Shown: positions 55,701 to 64,000 of the stretch, in pieces
How the letters are laid out: the number at the start of each line of letters is the position of its first letter
How positions within the stretch are numbered: the first letter of the stretch is position 1
Program-made: the position numbers and the translations under genes
Assembly (NCBI GenBank): GCA_000953695.1
Contig: LN554847.1
Span: 1 to 64,000 of the forward strand
Source of the DNA: Aliivibrio wodanis
GTDB taxonomy: Bacteria; Pseudomonadota; Gammaproteobacteria; Enterobacterales; Vibrionaceae
Reading direction: 5' to 3'
Length of the DNA: 64,000 nucleotides
The notes under the pieces: generated by a model
Told to the model about the DNA's origin: nothing
Databases searched by the model: none
Seen by the model: the letters and a program-made list of their open reading frames with translations, nothing else

Positions 55701-55916
55701 TTTTATTCCCTCAAAAACGTTAAATTCAATTTAACTTACTCCTAATCTTTAGATACTTTTTTGAGGTATATCAAATTTTGGTTTTTGAACGTGGAAAGTA
55801 AGATTTACTATTTGATAATTAAAGAAATATCATGAATAGCAATATAAATTCACTGTTTATTGCAATAATATTCATACTAGAGGGTATAGGGAATAAAGTA
55901 GATTATAGGTATAAAA

Positions 55917-55948
55917 AGCAACGAAATATCCGTTGCTGTTTTTTATAG
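55917..55948. terminator. Bidirectional terminator
   Basis: AGCAACG pairs with CGTTGCT around AAATATC; T6 follows on the plus strand and T5 on the minus strand. It closes the tiny ORF at 55943-56041. Confidence 0.75.
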
Positions 55949-56041
55949 GCTAAGGTAATAATTCTCAGATGTAAGCAGTAAAGTACAGCCTAATAATCCT
56001 AGGCTTAGTGTAAATATTTTAAATTTTTTAAAGTTAATCAT
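55943..56041 (-). CDS. Tiny lipoprotein-like peptide (32 residues)
   Basis: Read directly: begins MINFKKFKIFTLSLGLLGCT and ends SENYYLSL. Basic start, hydrophobic helix and LGLLGC make a plausible lipobox, giving a 14-residue mature lipopeptide. TTGGAG six bases before the ATG and an immediate terminator argue for a real transcript. Could be an entericidin-like peptide or an unrelated small membrane peptide. Confidence 0.5.
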   Translation of the reverse strand: MINFKKFKIFTLSLGLLGCTLLLTSENYYLSL

Positions 56042-56202
56042 TATAAACTCCAATTGGTATGTTGTTCTATTAAATATCAAGTAGTCTTGTTTGTCACCAT
56101 AAATTTAAATTTTTGACTACTATTTTTTGTTCTATTGGTAGAGTCTTATCCACATAATGCGAAGTTATCTAATGTTCTCAGTATTTGATGACAATCATAT
56201 GA

Positions 56203-56316
56203 AGCTATAAGATTATTTTTTACTTAACCATTGTCGCAAAGAAGTACTTGAGTCTGTTTGATGAAGAGGGAAAACGCTTGCTTGCAGAGAGAAAGGCATT
56301 GGCAGAAGCGTGTTGA
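56203..56316 (+). pseudogene. Coding-like remnant
   Basis: The frame reads ...YLTIVAKKYLSLFDEEGKR then LLAERKALAEAC stop, amphipathic and helical, with no start codon or ribosome binding site. It looks like the tail of a lost gene, but the source is not recognised. Confidence 0.3.
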
Positions 56317-56362
56317 ATGTAATGATCTGAATTAATAGGTCACTACAGTTCAACTCGTCCAT

Positions 56363-56410
56363 TAAAAAAGGGTTAAGATACTTCAATTAGAAGCACTTAA
56401 CCCTTTTGAC
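56363..56410. terminator. Terminator of the M66 fragment gene
   Basis: AAAAGGGTTAAG (plus strand) pairs with CTTAACCCTTTT across a roughly 20-base loop, giving a T run on the minus strand. Confidence 0.75.
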
Positions 56411-56456
56411 TTTAATCTCTAATAAGGCGCTGTGAATGACGCCTTTAGAATATTAA

Positions 56457-57164
56457 TTAATGGTTGTGATCAGCGTTATCACAGTTTTTAGGCTCATAGC
56501 GTTCAGCTAGAACTCTTGGTGTGTTATTTGTTGGAAGTGATGCAGAACGTACCGCTTCATTGCCCCCTTGTACTGTATATACAGGTTCAAGTTTTGGACT
56601 GCTAATTGCTATTGAGTTCAGTACTTTTCCATCACAGATAACAGAGGCTGATGTTGGATTTTCAGGACGTGCCACGTTTACATGGAACTTATTCATATTA
56701 TCCGCGCTACGACGGTTATTCTTCAGTGCAAACTTCTGAACATCGCCATTTATTTCTAGATTAGAGTTGTAACCAGAACCAGAACCAGAATCAGAGTTAA
56801 AGGTGAATACTTTACCTTTATTTATTGCTGATGCAGCAGGAACAGATATGTCTCGTGCCCAATGACCATTCCATGTACTTAGTTTTACTACGTTGTGATC
56901 AACTAGTGCCGCAGAAATGGCTTCACTTGATACTTCACGCACATTGAATGCAGCAGCGTCATTGTAGCTAAAATCAATATTAGGATCGATGATTTCAGGG
57001 ATCGCCATTACATTTTGAGCCAACGCATCAGGACGTTTCATCTCTAACGTACCTAATGTTTTACCATTACTATCCATTGCTGTTAGGGCAACTTCTGCGT
57101 ATGAAGCAAAGGCTTCTGTTGGCTTAAACATAACTTTTGTTGCACGTTGAGCAACGAGGTGCAT
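56457..57164 (-). pseudogene. N-terminal-domain fragment of an M66 (StcE/TagA-like) metalloprotease
   Basis: 235 residues. HLVAQRATKVMFKPTEAFA, DSNGKTLGTLEMKRPDAL and STWNGHWARDISVPAASAI resemble the region just after the signal peptide in StcE and TagA mucin-cleaving proteases. No signal peptide, and the downstream catalytic domain (HExxH) is missing; the protein ends with DNADHNH. The upstream stretch (57165-57245) has another frame reading FYEKAAEQEDA up to the ATG, so the 5' part may be frameshifted or replaced. Called from memory of the family. Probably a decayed gene. Confidence 0.55.
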
Positions 57165-57606
57165 GCGTCTTCTTGTTCAGCCGCTTTTTCATAGAACTCT
57201 CGCTTTTTTTGATTATTGTAGGTTAATAAGTAAGAGTGGTTTGGTCGCCTCTTATTATTCGTGAACCTTATAAATCAAAGTTAAAAATAAGATATTTAAT
57301 TAATTTTAAAATCAGATGCTTATTCCATAATGTAGAGTGAATATAAAAAATATAGGAAGCAATCTCTTTCTTTTATCCTTTAAGATTCTCCATAATAAAA
57401 TCAGCGGCGGCTCCCTCATTTGGTGTAATAGATACAACTTTGCAAGGATTTCTATAATTTAAAAAATGCAAATATAAATGATAATAATTATTGTTATTAA
57501 AAATATAATCTTAAAATTTTAGTGACAAATGTCTTAATTTTAAGATAGTGATAGATTTATTAGTAGTCTAATCTTGAACAGACAATGTAAATAAAGACAT
57601 ATATAA
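57165..57606. other. Intergenic region with a Fur-box-like sequence
   Basis: AT-rich. TGATAATAATTATTG (57479-57493) matches the 7-1-7 Fur consensus except at its last two bases. A short coding-like frame on the minus strand ends at 57165. Otherwise nothing seen. Confidence 0.4.
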
Positions 57607-57838
57607 ATGGAATTGTTATTGCTTTTCTTTCTTTGCCTTTGCTGATCAGGCATGTGACGATAAAGTTAATGAAATTCAAGTGATCTTTGATTCACCGCCA
57701 GTGGATGTTAGTCAGACTAATATCGAAGAGGCTGGAGTTTATTTCAATAAACTGATGGTTGAATGTAATCAAGGAGCTACGTTAGAGGACGTTATTTCTA
57801 TTTTGGAAAATATTAACCCACTACTTAATCTCGATTGA
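57607..57838 (+). pseudogene. Small secreted protein gene with a one-base frameshift
   Basis: ATG 57607 opens MELLLLFFLCL, then a stop. Removing one base in the T-rich run (about 57621-57635) gives a signal peptide MELLLLFFLAFA and a mature part DQACDDKVNEIQVIFDSPPV and then ...LEDVISILENINPLLNLD to 57838, about 76 residues with two Cys. The downstream frame is open without its own start. Ribosome binding site weak. It lies 69 bp before the glycine-rich protein gene and may have been in the same operon. Confidence 0.45.
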
Positions 57839-57906
57839 TAATTATTTAAATAAAAGAATAACCTAGTGGGTTTAACACCGGCTTTTCTTTATTTGAGGAA
57901 ATTCTA

Positions 57907-59709
57907 ATGAAGATAAATATTTTAGCTGTGCTTATGGCTTGTACATTTGGAGCCCAAGCAGGAGAAACATATCAATTTAACACATGCGGAGCGACAGGCC
58001 CGATAGGCCCTACCCAGGTACTTTGTGATGGCGCTTATAGTACCTCTAATCTTAATGGTCAAGTTACTATTCTAGGAGGTATTCAATATTGGACAGTTCC
58101 TATTTCTGGTACTTATCGTATTGATGGTGTTGGTGCTCAAGGGGCAAACCCTAATGTTGGCCTCGTTGGTGGTAAAGGGGCAAAAGTGAGTGGCGAGTTT
58201 GAGTTGGTTGGAGGACAAGTTTTACAAATTGTTGTAGGCCAAAAAGGGGTTGCAGGGCTAGGTGATAGCTCTAACCAAGGTAATGGCGGTGGTGGTGGTG
58301 GGAGTTTCATTGTTGATAATGCATCTATAACTCCTTTAGTCGTTGCTGGTGGAGGTGGTGGTACTCGTGCTGCTGTTTCCCAAAATGGCTGTGATGGATG
58401 TATCTCAGAAGCTGCTGGGTTCGGTAGTGGAGGGGCTAGTACGAGTAGTTGTGGTGCTAAAGCCGGGGGTATTGGAGAAGGCGGTATCGTGTCATCTTTA
58501 AGTTGGGGCTCTGGTGGTGGTGGTTTCAATAGCGATGGCCAAGGTGATGGCAGCGGCTCTTCATGGGGTGGCGTAGGTGGCTCTGCGTTTATAAATGGGG
58601 CTGAAGGTGGGCAACCAATTTATGACTGTGGAGGTTATGGTTACGGTGGTTTTGGTAGTGGTGGTGATGGTAACGGTTGCTGGGGCGGGGGCGGCGGCGG
58701 TTATTCAGGTGGTGATGGAGGACGAGTTGCTGGTGGTGGTGGCTCATACAATGGTGGTTCAAACCCTGTTGCATTAATGGGTTTTGGTATTGACCACGGT
58801 AGCGTGACTATTGAGTCACTTGCGGCAGCTCTCCCTGATACAGATAATGACGGTATAGTTGATAATATTGATAATTGCCCAGTAATTGTTAACCCTAATC
58901 AAATTGATGGGGATAATGATGGTATCGGTGATGCTTGTGATGTCTGTCCTATTGATATAGAAAATGATGCAGATGGCGATGGTATTTGTGAAAGTAGTGA
59001 TAACTGCCCAAGTGTTGCTAATTCAGATCAAGCAGATAGCGATGGTAATGGCGTTGGTAATTTATGTATTGTAGGTGAAGACCTTGATAATGATTTCTGG
59101 ATCACTGAATTTGATAATTGCCCTGCAATCTTTAATCCTGCTCAAATTGATGAAGATAGTGATGGTATCGGTAGTGTTTGTGATGTGTGTCCTATAGATC
59201 CTGAGAATGATGCTGATGGTGACGGTATTTGTGAAAGTTACGATAATTGTCCTGTTGATTCAAACTCTAACCAATCTGATATTGATGGCGATGGTATAGG
59301 TGATGTGTGTGATCCTGATGATGATAATGATGGATTAATTGATAGCCTTGATAATTGTCCAATGACCCTTGGAGAAGGGGGAGGCCCAGGTAATCCAGAT
59401 CAATCAGATTTAGACCAAGATGGATATGGTAATCTTTGTGATGACGATCCTGATGGTGACAGCCTTATCGGTGGTGATGACATTTGCCCAGATACCCCTT
59501 TTGGTGAGGTAGCGGATGCTAATGGCTGTGCGATTGTTCAATTGTGTGAATGCGATAACAATTGGAAAAACCATGGTGCCTATGTTCGATGTGTAGCTCA
59601 TGCCGCAAACGATTTTGTTGCAGCAGGTTTAATGAGTGATATTGAACACGATGCTGTAGTTACTGAAGCTGGCGAATCTAGCTGTGGACATAAAAATAAA
59701 GGAAAATAA
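57907..59709 (+). CDS. Secreted protein with glycine-rich domain and thrombospondin type 3 repeats
   Basis: 600 residues. Signal peptide (about 1-18, GAQA). Residues 20-75 begin YQFNTCGATGPIGP; about 75-300 form a glycine-rich domain (GGGGG, GSGGGG, GGYGYGGFGSGGD) like the Gly_rich family next to carbohydrate- or ligand-binding modules. About 313-520 are calcium-binding TSP3 repeats (DTDNDGIVDNIDNCP, DGDNDGIGDACD and others), typical of outer-membrane or extracellular proteins. A short cysteine-containing tail follows (CDNNWKNHGAYVRCVAHAA). AGGAA seven bases before ATG. Adhesion or matrix role inferred. Confidence 0.75.
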   Translation: MKINILAVLMACTFGAQAGETYQFNTCGATGPIGPTQVLCDGAYSTSNLNGQVTILGGIQYWTVPISGTYRIDGVGAQGANPNVGLVGGKGAKVSGEFELVGGQVLQIVVGQKGVAGLGDSSNQGNGGGGGGSFIVDNASITPLVVAGGGGGTRAAVSQNGCDGCISEAAGFGSGGASTSSCGAKAGGIGEGGIVSSLSWGSGGGGFNSDGQGDGSGSSWGGVGGSAFINGAEGGQPIYDCGGYGYGGFGSGGDGNGCWGGGGGGYSGGDGGRVAGGGGSYNGGSNPVALMGFGIDHGSVTIESLAAALPDTDNDGIVDNIDNCPVIVNPNQIDGDNDGIGDACDVCPIDIENDADGDGICESSDNCPSVANSDQADSDGNGVGNLCIVGEDLDNDFWITEFDNCPAIFNPAQIDEDSDGIGSVCDVCPIDPENDADGDGICESYDNCPVDSNSNQSDIDGDGIGDVCDPDDDNDGLIDSLDNCPMTLGEGGGPGNPDQSDLDQDGYGNLCDDDPDGDSLIGGDDICPDTPFGEVADANGCAIVQLCECDNNWKNHGAYVRCVAHAANDFVAAGLMSDIEHDAVVTEAGESSCGHKNKGK

Positions 59710-59730
59710 ACCAGTATATTTAAAATACTA

Positions 59731-60654
59731 TTAAAGGGTGATCTTTGGATCACCCTTTCCTTTAATCCTAGCCACAATAAAATCAACCGCCGCTTTTACT
59801 TTTGGTGTCGCATACGCCAGTTTTTGATACAACATATACACACCGAGAGTTTGGTTTTGTGTGATATTTAAAGGCTCATCAAAATGTAATTCAACGAGTT
59901 CATCACGTTCAAAATACGGTTGTAAAACCCATCGTGGCATCATGATTATTCCATCGCCCTTTATCGCTTTATCTGCCAACCATTGACCATTATTTGTTGT
60001 GAGTAAACTTGGTGCAGAGACATCTTGCCATTCTCCATTAATTTCACTGAGCCAAGGGGTTGGGCCGTGGGGCGTTTTGAAGAACAAGCCTTTGTGATTA
60101 GGTAACTCTTTTGTGCTCTTAGGGTGACCATATTGCTCAAGATAAGTAGAAGAGGCAGCAGGAATAAACTGATTATCCATAAGATGAATCGCAACCACAC
60201 GCTCATCTGGCGCATAGCCTCCACGAATTGCGATATCTACATCGTCTCTATCTAACTTAGAGAGTTGATCGTTCAACTCTACATCTAAAACAATATCCGG
60301 ATAGCGAAGGGTAAATTCATCCAAAATCGGGGCAAGAATACGCTCACCAAAACCCACCATTGAGCTGATTTTAAGCGTGCCTGTTGGAGTGGTTTGGTAA
60401 TCTTTGACTGCTTTGTCACATTGGTCTAATTGCTGAATTAGTGTCGTGACTTGATTGTAGTATTGCAAGCCAACCTCAGTGAGAGAGACGGTTCGAGTGG
60501 TTCGTTTCAATAATTGAGCACCGAGTGACGCCTCTAGATCGGCAATGCGACGCGAGACAGAAGAAGCAGGAACATCAAACTTTTTTGCTGCCGCTGAGAA
60601 GTTGCCAGCCTCTACTGTTGCGGTAAAATATTTTAACGCACGTAATTGATCCAT
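59731..60654 (-). CDS. LysR-family transcriptional regulator
   Basis: 307 residues. N-terminal helix-turn-helix (LRALKYFTATVEAGNFSAAAKKFDVPASSVSRRIADLE), effector domain from about 90. The last codons are part of the hairpin at 59733-59758. Divergent from the CurA-like gene 117 bp away, which it probably regulates. Effector unknown. Confidence 0.92.
   Translation of the reverse strand: MDQLRALKYFTATVEAGNFSAAAKKFDVPASSVSRRIADLEASLGAQLLKRTTRTVSLTEVGLQYYNQVTTLIQQLDQCDKAVKDYQTTPTGTLKISSMVGFGERILAPILDEFTLRYPDIVLDVELNDQLSKLDRDDVDIAIRGGYAPDERVVAIHLMDNQFIPAASSTYLEQYGHPKSTKELPNHKGLFFKTPHGPTPWLSEINGEWQDVSAPSLLTTNNGQWLADKAIKGDGIIMMPRWVLQPYFERDELVELHFDEPLNITQNQTLGVYMLYQKLAYATPKVKAAVDFIVARIKGKGDPKITL
59733..59762. 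terminator. Bidirectional hairpin shared with the LysR stop
   Basis: AAAGGGTGATC pairs with GATCACCCTTT around TTTG. It lies downstream of the glycine-rich protein gene and inside the last codons of the convergent LysR gene. Confidence 0.65.
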
Positions 60655-60771
60655 AATTTCATTATTGCCTTTTTAACAATAGACTTTCCTATATTACCCT
60701 CTATATCTAATGAAAAACATAAGTAATACTGTCATCACTCGCACAAATACTAACAACAAAAAGGAAATGTT

Positions 60772-61770
60772 ATGAGTCAGTACACTGAAATTCAATTGAA
60801 CCAACGTCCAGATGGAAACCCAATCGGCCCACAGCTGTTTGAGGTGGTAAAAAAAGAGATCCCAACGGCTGGCCCAGGACAAATTCTGATTAAGCAAACT
60901 TATATGTCTTTAGATCCTGCAATGATGGGATGGATGAGCCCTGACACCAATAGCTACATTCCGCGTGTCGAGTTAGGTCAAGTGATGCGCTCAAGCGGTT
61001 TTGGTGAAGTCGTTGAATCAAACCATCCTGATTTTGTTGTTGGTGATTCCGTCATGGGCATGATGGGCTGGACGGAATATTTAGTAACCAATGGGAAAGG
61101 CATTAATAAAGTTCAAGCAGGTGTAAGTGCAGAAATGGCATTGGCCGTGTTCGCACTTCCGGGTTTAACAGCAACACAAGGTCTGTTTAATATTGCTAAA
61201 CCACAAGCGGGTGAAACCTTAGTTGTTACTGGCGCAGCAGGCTCTGTTGGTTCAATTGTGGGTCAATTAGCCAAAGCAGATGGTTTACGAGTCATTGGTG
61301 TCGTAGGCAGTGATGAAAAAGCCGATTGGATAGTGAATGAATTGGGCTTTGATGGCGCTATCAACTACAAAACAGATGATTTAGAAGCAAAATTGGCAGA
61401 ACTTACGCCAGAGGGTGTAGACGTGTTTTTTGAAAATACAGGTGGCCCAATTCAACACCATATTTTTAATCGTATGAACACGCACGGGCGAATCGTTGTA
61501 TGCGGCATGATAGCGGATTACACCACGGCAGAGCCGGCACCAGGACCAAACTGGATTAATCTAATTAAGAAACGCGTGATGATCCAAGGCTTCGCTATGC
61601 CAGATCATCTAGGCAATGTTCCTGCGCTATTAGAAAAGTTAACTCCATATGTGATGCAAGGAAAAGTGAAATACCGAACTCACCAATTGGATGGCTTAGA
61701 AAGCGCAATGTCTGGTTTGAATATGTTCTTTACGGGTGAAAATAAAGGCAAGTTGCTCGTTAAACTGTAA
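60772..61770 (+). CDS. NADP-dependent oxidoreductase, CurA/YncB-like MDR family
   Basis: 332 residues, zinc-free medium-chain reductase fold. Signatures: SLDPAMMGWM (about 48-57), GMMGWTEYLV, and the nucleotide loop VTGAAGSVGSIVGQLAKADGLRVIGVVGS (about 155-183). Resembles CurA (curcumin/alkenal double-bond reductase) and prostaglandin reductases; likely removes reactive alkenals. AAAGGAAA precedes the ATG 60772. Confidence 0.88.
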   Translation: MSQYTEIQLNQRPDGNPIGPQLFEVVKKEIPTAGPGQILIKQTYMSLDPAMMGWMSPDTNSYIPRVELGQVMRSSGFGEVVESNHPDFVVGDSVMGMMGWTEYLVTNGKGINKVQAGVSAEMALAVFALPGLTATQGLFNIAKPQAGETLVVTGAAGSVGSIVGQLAKADGLRVIGVVGSDEKADWIVNELGFDGAINYKTDDLEAKLAELTPEGVDVFFENTGGPIQHHIFNRMNTHGRIVVCGMIADYTTAEPAPGPNWINLIKKRVMIQGFAMPDHLGNVPALLEKLTPYVMQGKVKYRTHQLDGLESAMSGLNMFFTGENKGKLLVKL

Positions 61771-61796
61771 GACACCCGTTATCTATTTGAATAACA

Positions 61797-61824
61797 AATC
61801 CGAGAGTGATTATGCTCTCGGATT
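61797..61824. terminator. Hairpin between convergent genes
   Basis: AATCCGAGAG pairs with CTCTCGGATT around an eight-base loop; T run weak. Confidence 0.6.
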
Positions 61825-61857
61825 CTAGATTCATTAATGAGCTAATGAAGTCGAGGA

Positions 61858-62742
61858 TTATTTTAGCTTGAACAGTAAAACTTTATTGTATGCAGTTACC
61901 ATTAATTGATCTTTATTTTTACCACCAATTGCGACGTTACTTATGTGACCCGCATCAACCGCAATATAATCCAATTGTTTGCCTTCTTTATTAAAGACTC
62001 CAACACCTCCAGGCCCTGCCACATAGACATTACCTTGCTGATCAACCGCAATACCATCGGCCATTATTTCAGAATTTGAAGGCGATTTAACGATAGCAAA
62101 GCGAGTTTTATTTGTGATGCTTTCTCCTTTTACATCAAAACGATATACCCAACCATCGACAGTGTCGGCAACGTATAAAAGAGATTCATCAGGAGAAAAA
62201 GCAATACCATTTGGTAATGTTATTTCTCCTGATACTAGCTTAAGATCGCCATTTGAGTAGCGGTAAATACCTCTTACTGGTTGCTCTTCTTTTGCTTTTT
62301 GTGGGCCATATCCTTGAATACCAAACGGAGGATCGGTAAACCAAATACTGTCATCACTTTTGATTGTTAAATCATTTGGACTATTTAATGGTTTTCCTTT
62401 GAATGATGTAGCAACAATGACTTTCTCGCCATTATCTTGTCTATAAGATAATTTTCTATCATGGCGAGCAGCCCATAAATTTCCTTTAGGATCAATAGCA
62501 AGACCGTTTGCATAACCCGAGTTTTTATCAAAGACGCTCAGTTCTCCGTTAGAATCGTACGAGTAAGTTGTATGGTTTGGAATATCACTAAATAAAAAAC
62601 GTTGATGATCCACATCCCATACTGGGCCTTCGACAAAACCAAACGTATCACCAATGAGGGTTGAGTTTTTCTGTACAACAGAGTGAGCTGAAGCGTTCAT
62701 GGATAAAGCGGTTAATATTGCTATAAATAAAGTCTTTTTCAT
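61858..62742 (-). CDS. SMP-30/gluconolactonase-like beta-propeller, exported
   Basis: 294 residues with signal peptide (FIAILTALSMNASA, cleavage near 19). Six-bladed propeller features: FVEGPVWDVDHQRFLFSDIP, NSPNDLTIKSDDSIWFTDPPFG (metal-binding Asn and Asp) and LPNGIAFSPDESLLYVADT. SMP-30 members are calcium-dependent lactonases or esterases; the secreted form is unusual for a gluconolactonase. Divergent LysR gene at 62935 is its likely regulator. Confidence 0.85.
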   Translation of the reverse strand: MKKTLFIAILTALSMNASAHSVVQKNSTLIGDTFGFVEGPVWDVDHQRFLFSDIPNHTTYSYDSNGELSVFDKNSGYANGLAIDPKGNLWAARHDRKLSYRQDNGEKVIVATSFKGKPLNSPNDLTIKSDDSIWFTDPPFGIQGYGPQKAKEEQPVRGIYRYSNGDLKLVSGEITLPNGIAFSPDESLLYVADTVDGWVYRFDVKGESITNKTRFAIVKSPSNSEIMADGIAVDQQGNVYVAGPGGVGVFNKEGKQLDYIAVDAGHISNVAIGGKNKDQLMVTAYNKVLLFKLK

Positions 62743-62934
62743 CTGATTTATCTCTTAAATTTGATCGGTGTGAATAAATGTTTTACTTTAATTTCATTAA
62801 GCACAGCGCTTAATAAGAAATAATTAAAGTGTTTATTACGTCCTACACATTGTTTATTTTTTTATCTTAATGGATTGCCATTAGCAGAAAAACAATAGAA
62901 AATGAACTCATTGTTTACTAAATGGAGTTAATTG

Positions 62935-63831
62935 GTGAATTTGACATATTTACAAACCTTTCTTGTTGTCGCTGAAGAGAGCAGCTTTACTAAAGCTGCA
63001 GAGATTCTTGATGTGTCTAAAGGTTTGGTTTCTCGCCATGTTCAACGTCTTGAAGAAACATTGAATACAAAACTTTTTCATAGAACGACTCGTTCCATTA
63101 GCCTTACCGAGGTTGGAGAAGAGTTGTATACCAAGGCGAAACAAATTCAGTTGTTGGCCATTGAAGCTGAAATGCGTATCAAGGATCTTACGCAAGAAGT
63201 GAGTGGTGATTTGAAAGTTACGGCACCAATAGAGTTTGGACGAGCGTTATGTCGTCATATCATTCCTTCTTTTAGAGAGCTTTACCCTAAAATAAATTTA
63301 GTTCTTGATTTTGGTCCTATGAAAAAGAAAATTGAATCGGGGGATTTTGATGTGGCTTTTAGGGCTTATGATGAATTACCCAATGATGTTGTAGCCAAAG
63401 ATCTAGGGTTTATTCGAAATGTATTGGTTTCTAGTGCCAGTTACGTTAAAAATCATGAGCAGAATGTAATTGAAGACATACATCGATGTGATTTTATTCT
63501 TAATAGCCAAAATGAACGTTGGAATCAGTTAGAGTTAATTAAAGATAAGCAGAAGTATAATGTTGAAGTTACAGGTACTCTTAGCTCAAATACCTACAGT
63601 TCAATATTAGAATTAGTTTTGCAAGGAGTAGGTATTGCAAGCCTACCTTATTACTTAGTTGAAGAGCTTCTTGAAAGTAATGAACTTATTCAGATTTTTC
63701 CTGAATGGTCAGTTAAGGCTCATAAGTTCAGTATGGTATATGCACAAAGACGAGTTACGCCTAAAAAATTGGTTACCTTTAATCAGGTTGTAACTCAATG
63801 GTTAGAATCTAATCATTTATATACGATATAA
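62935..63831 (+). CDS. LysR-family transcriptional regulator
   Basis: 298 residues from GTG 62935 (GGAG seven bases upstream; TTG 62932 is only four bases away). HTH segment LQTFLVVAEESSFTKAAEILDVSKGLVSRHVQRLEE, effector domain from about 90. Divergent from the SMP-30-like gene (gap about 190 bp), probably its regulator. Confidence 0.92.
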   Translation: MNLTYLQTFLVVAEESSFTKAAEILDVSKGLVSRHVQRLEETLNTKLFHRTTRSISLTEVGEELYTKAKQIQLLAIEAEMRIKDLTQEVSGDLKVTAPIEFGRALCRHIIPSFRELYPKINLVLDFGPMKKKIESGDFDVAFRAYDELPNDVVAKDLGFIRNVLVSSASYVKNHEQNVIEDIHRCDFILNSQNERWNQLELIKDKQKYNVEVTGTLSSNTYSSILELVLQGVGIASLPYYLVEELLESNELIQIFPEWSVKAHKFSMVYAQRRVTPKKLVTFNQVVTQWLESNHLYTI

Positions 63832-64000
63832 GGATTTGAATTTTAAATAATGGCCTTTTATTACAATTGTTAAATTAAATAGTGTTGTTCTGTAATTATT
63901 AGGTTTCATCTTGGTTGTAAACGACAAAAACCTTACTCTTTATAGGGTAAAAGTCTGGTTTCATCAAATGGAAGTGGTAGCATTATCTTGTATGTTATTT

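Larger units (their letters stand above)
55701..56456. other. Gene-poor region with remnants
   Basis: Holds a tiny lipoprotein-like ORF (55943-56041), its terminator, a coding-like remnant (56203-56316) and the terminator of the M66 fragment. The remainder is AT-rich without supported features. Confidence 0.55.

Noticed and set aside
57479-57493. Fur box for the glycine-rich protein gene
   Set aside because: The last two bases miss the consensus and it lies 430 bp from that gene in very AT-rich DNA; kept only as a note.
58137-58774. Proline- and histidine-rich ORFs on the minus strand
   Set aside because: They are antisense shadows of the glycine-codon runs in the glycine-rich gene.
1-64000. 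rRNA, tRNA, IS elements or prophage
   Set aside because: None of the expected sequences, transposase motifs, terminal repeats or phage gene clusters were recognised on either strand.

Overview
The window is the replication-origin end of the second chromosome of a Vibrionaceae bacterium, most likely an Aliivibrio. It opens with an iteron-type origin followed by rctB, the initiator found only on Vibrio chromosome 2. The DNA is AT-rich, and several genes (a KatA-type catalase, the vxr two-component operon, a six-gene TonB2 operon) fit that group. The genus is inferred from gene content; no alignment was run.

Layout. 1-3.2 kb: origin (partial repeats, a DnaA box, six TGATCA iterons exactly 23 bp apart, an AT-rich region with phased ATCA motifs) and rctB. 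3.3-5.2 kb: a RidA-like protein and an S33 peptidase. 5.2-10.5 kb (minus strand): a vxrA-vxrB-vxrC-like cell-envelope stress operon followed by a frameshifted secreted GH129/GH101-like glycosidase gene. 10.6-19.7 kb: metallopeptidase, diguanylate cyclase, UPF0114 protein, glutamate symporter, M20 peptidase, MsrA-MsrB fusion and small proteins. 20-30 kb: orphan solute-binding protein, patatin, catalase, tRNA hydroxylase TrhO, TetR regulator, chemoreceptor, ABC-F protein YbiT and a DnaQ-like exonuclease. 30-31.7 kb: a Trp-rich small protein, a frameshifted type IV pilin gene and an unknown exported protein.

31.7-44 kb is the most coherent accessory block. A TonB-dependent receptor, an SbmA/YddA-type ABC protein and a PqqL-type M16 lipoprotein protease (the E. 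coli yddB/yddA/pqqL set, related to the Fus ferredoxin-piracy system) diverge from a complete TonB2 operon (DUF3450, TtpC, ExbB2, ExbD2, TonB2, TPR). Three Fur-box-like sequences lie between the two operons. I infer an iron-regulated system that imports a substrate and processes it proteolytically, with its own energy-transducing complex next door.

44-51 kb: an RsgA GTPase, SoxR with a clear SoxR box, a phosphoribosyltransferase, a MocR regulator and a cytochrome bd operon (cydA, cydB and the 34-residue cydX). 51-55.7 kb: a chemoreceptor without a periplasmic domain and two more orphan solute-binding proteins. 55.7-57.9 kb is gene-poor and decayed, holding a stand-alone fragment of an M66 (StcE/TagA-like) protease, tiny ORFs and a frameshifted secreted protein. 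57.9-63.8 kb: a secreted glycine-rich/thrombospondin-type-3 protein and two LysR-regulated metabolic genes (a CurA-like reductase and an SMP-30-like lactonase).

Two genes, the glycosidase and the pilin, are broken by one missing base in a homopolymer, and in both the site is also a classical -1 slippery heptamer. They may be sequencing errors, real mutations or recoding sites. No rRNA, tRNA, CRISPR array, insertion sequence or prophage was recognised.
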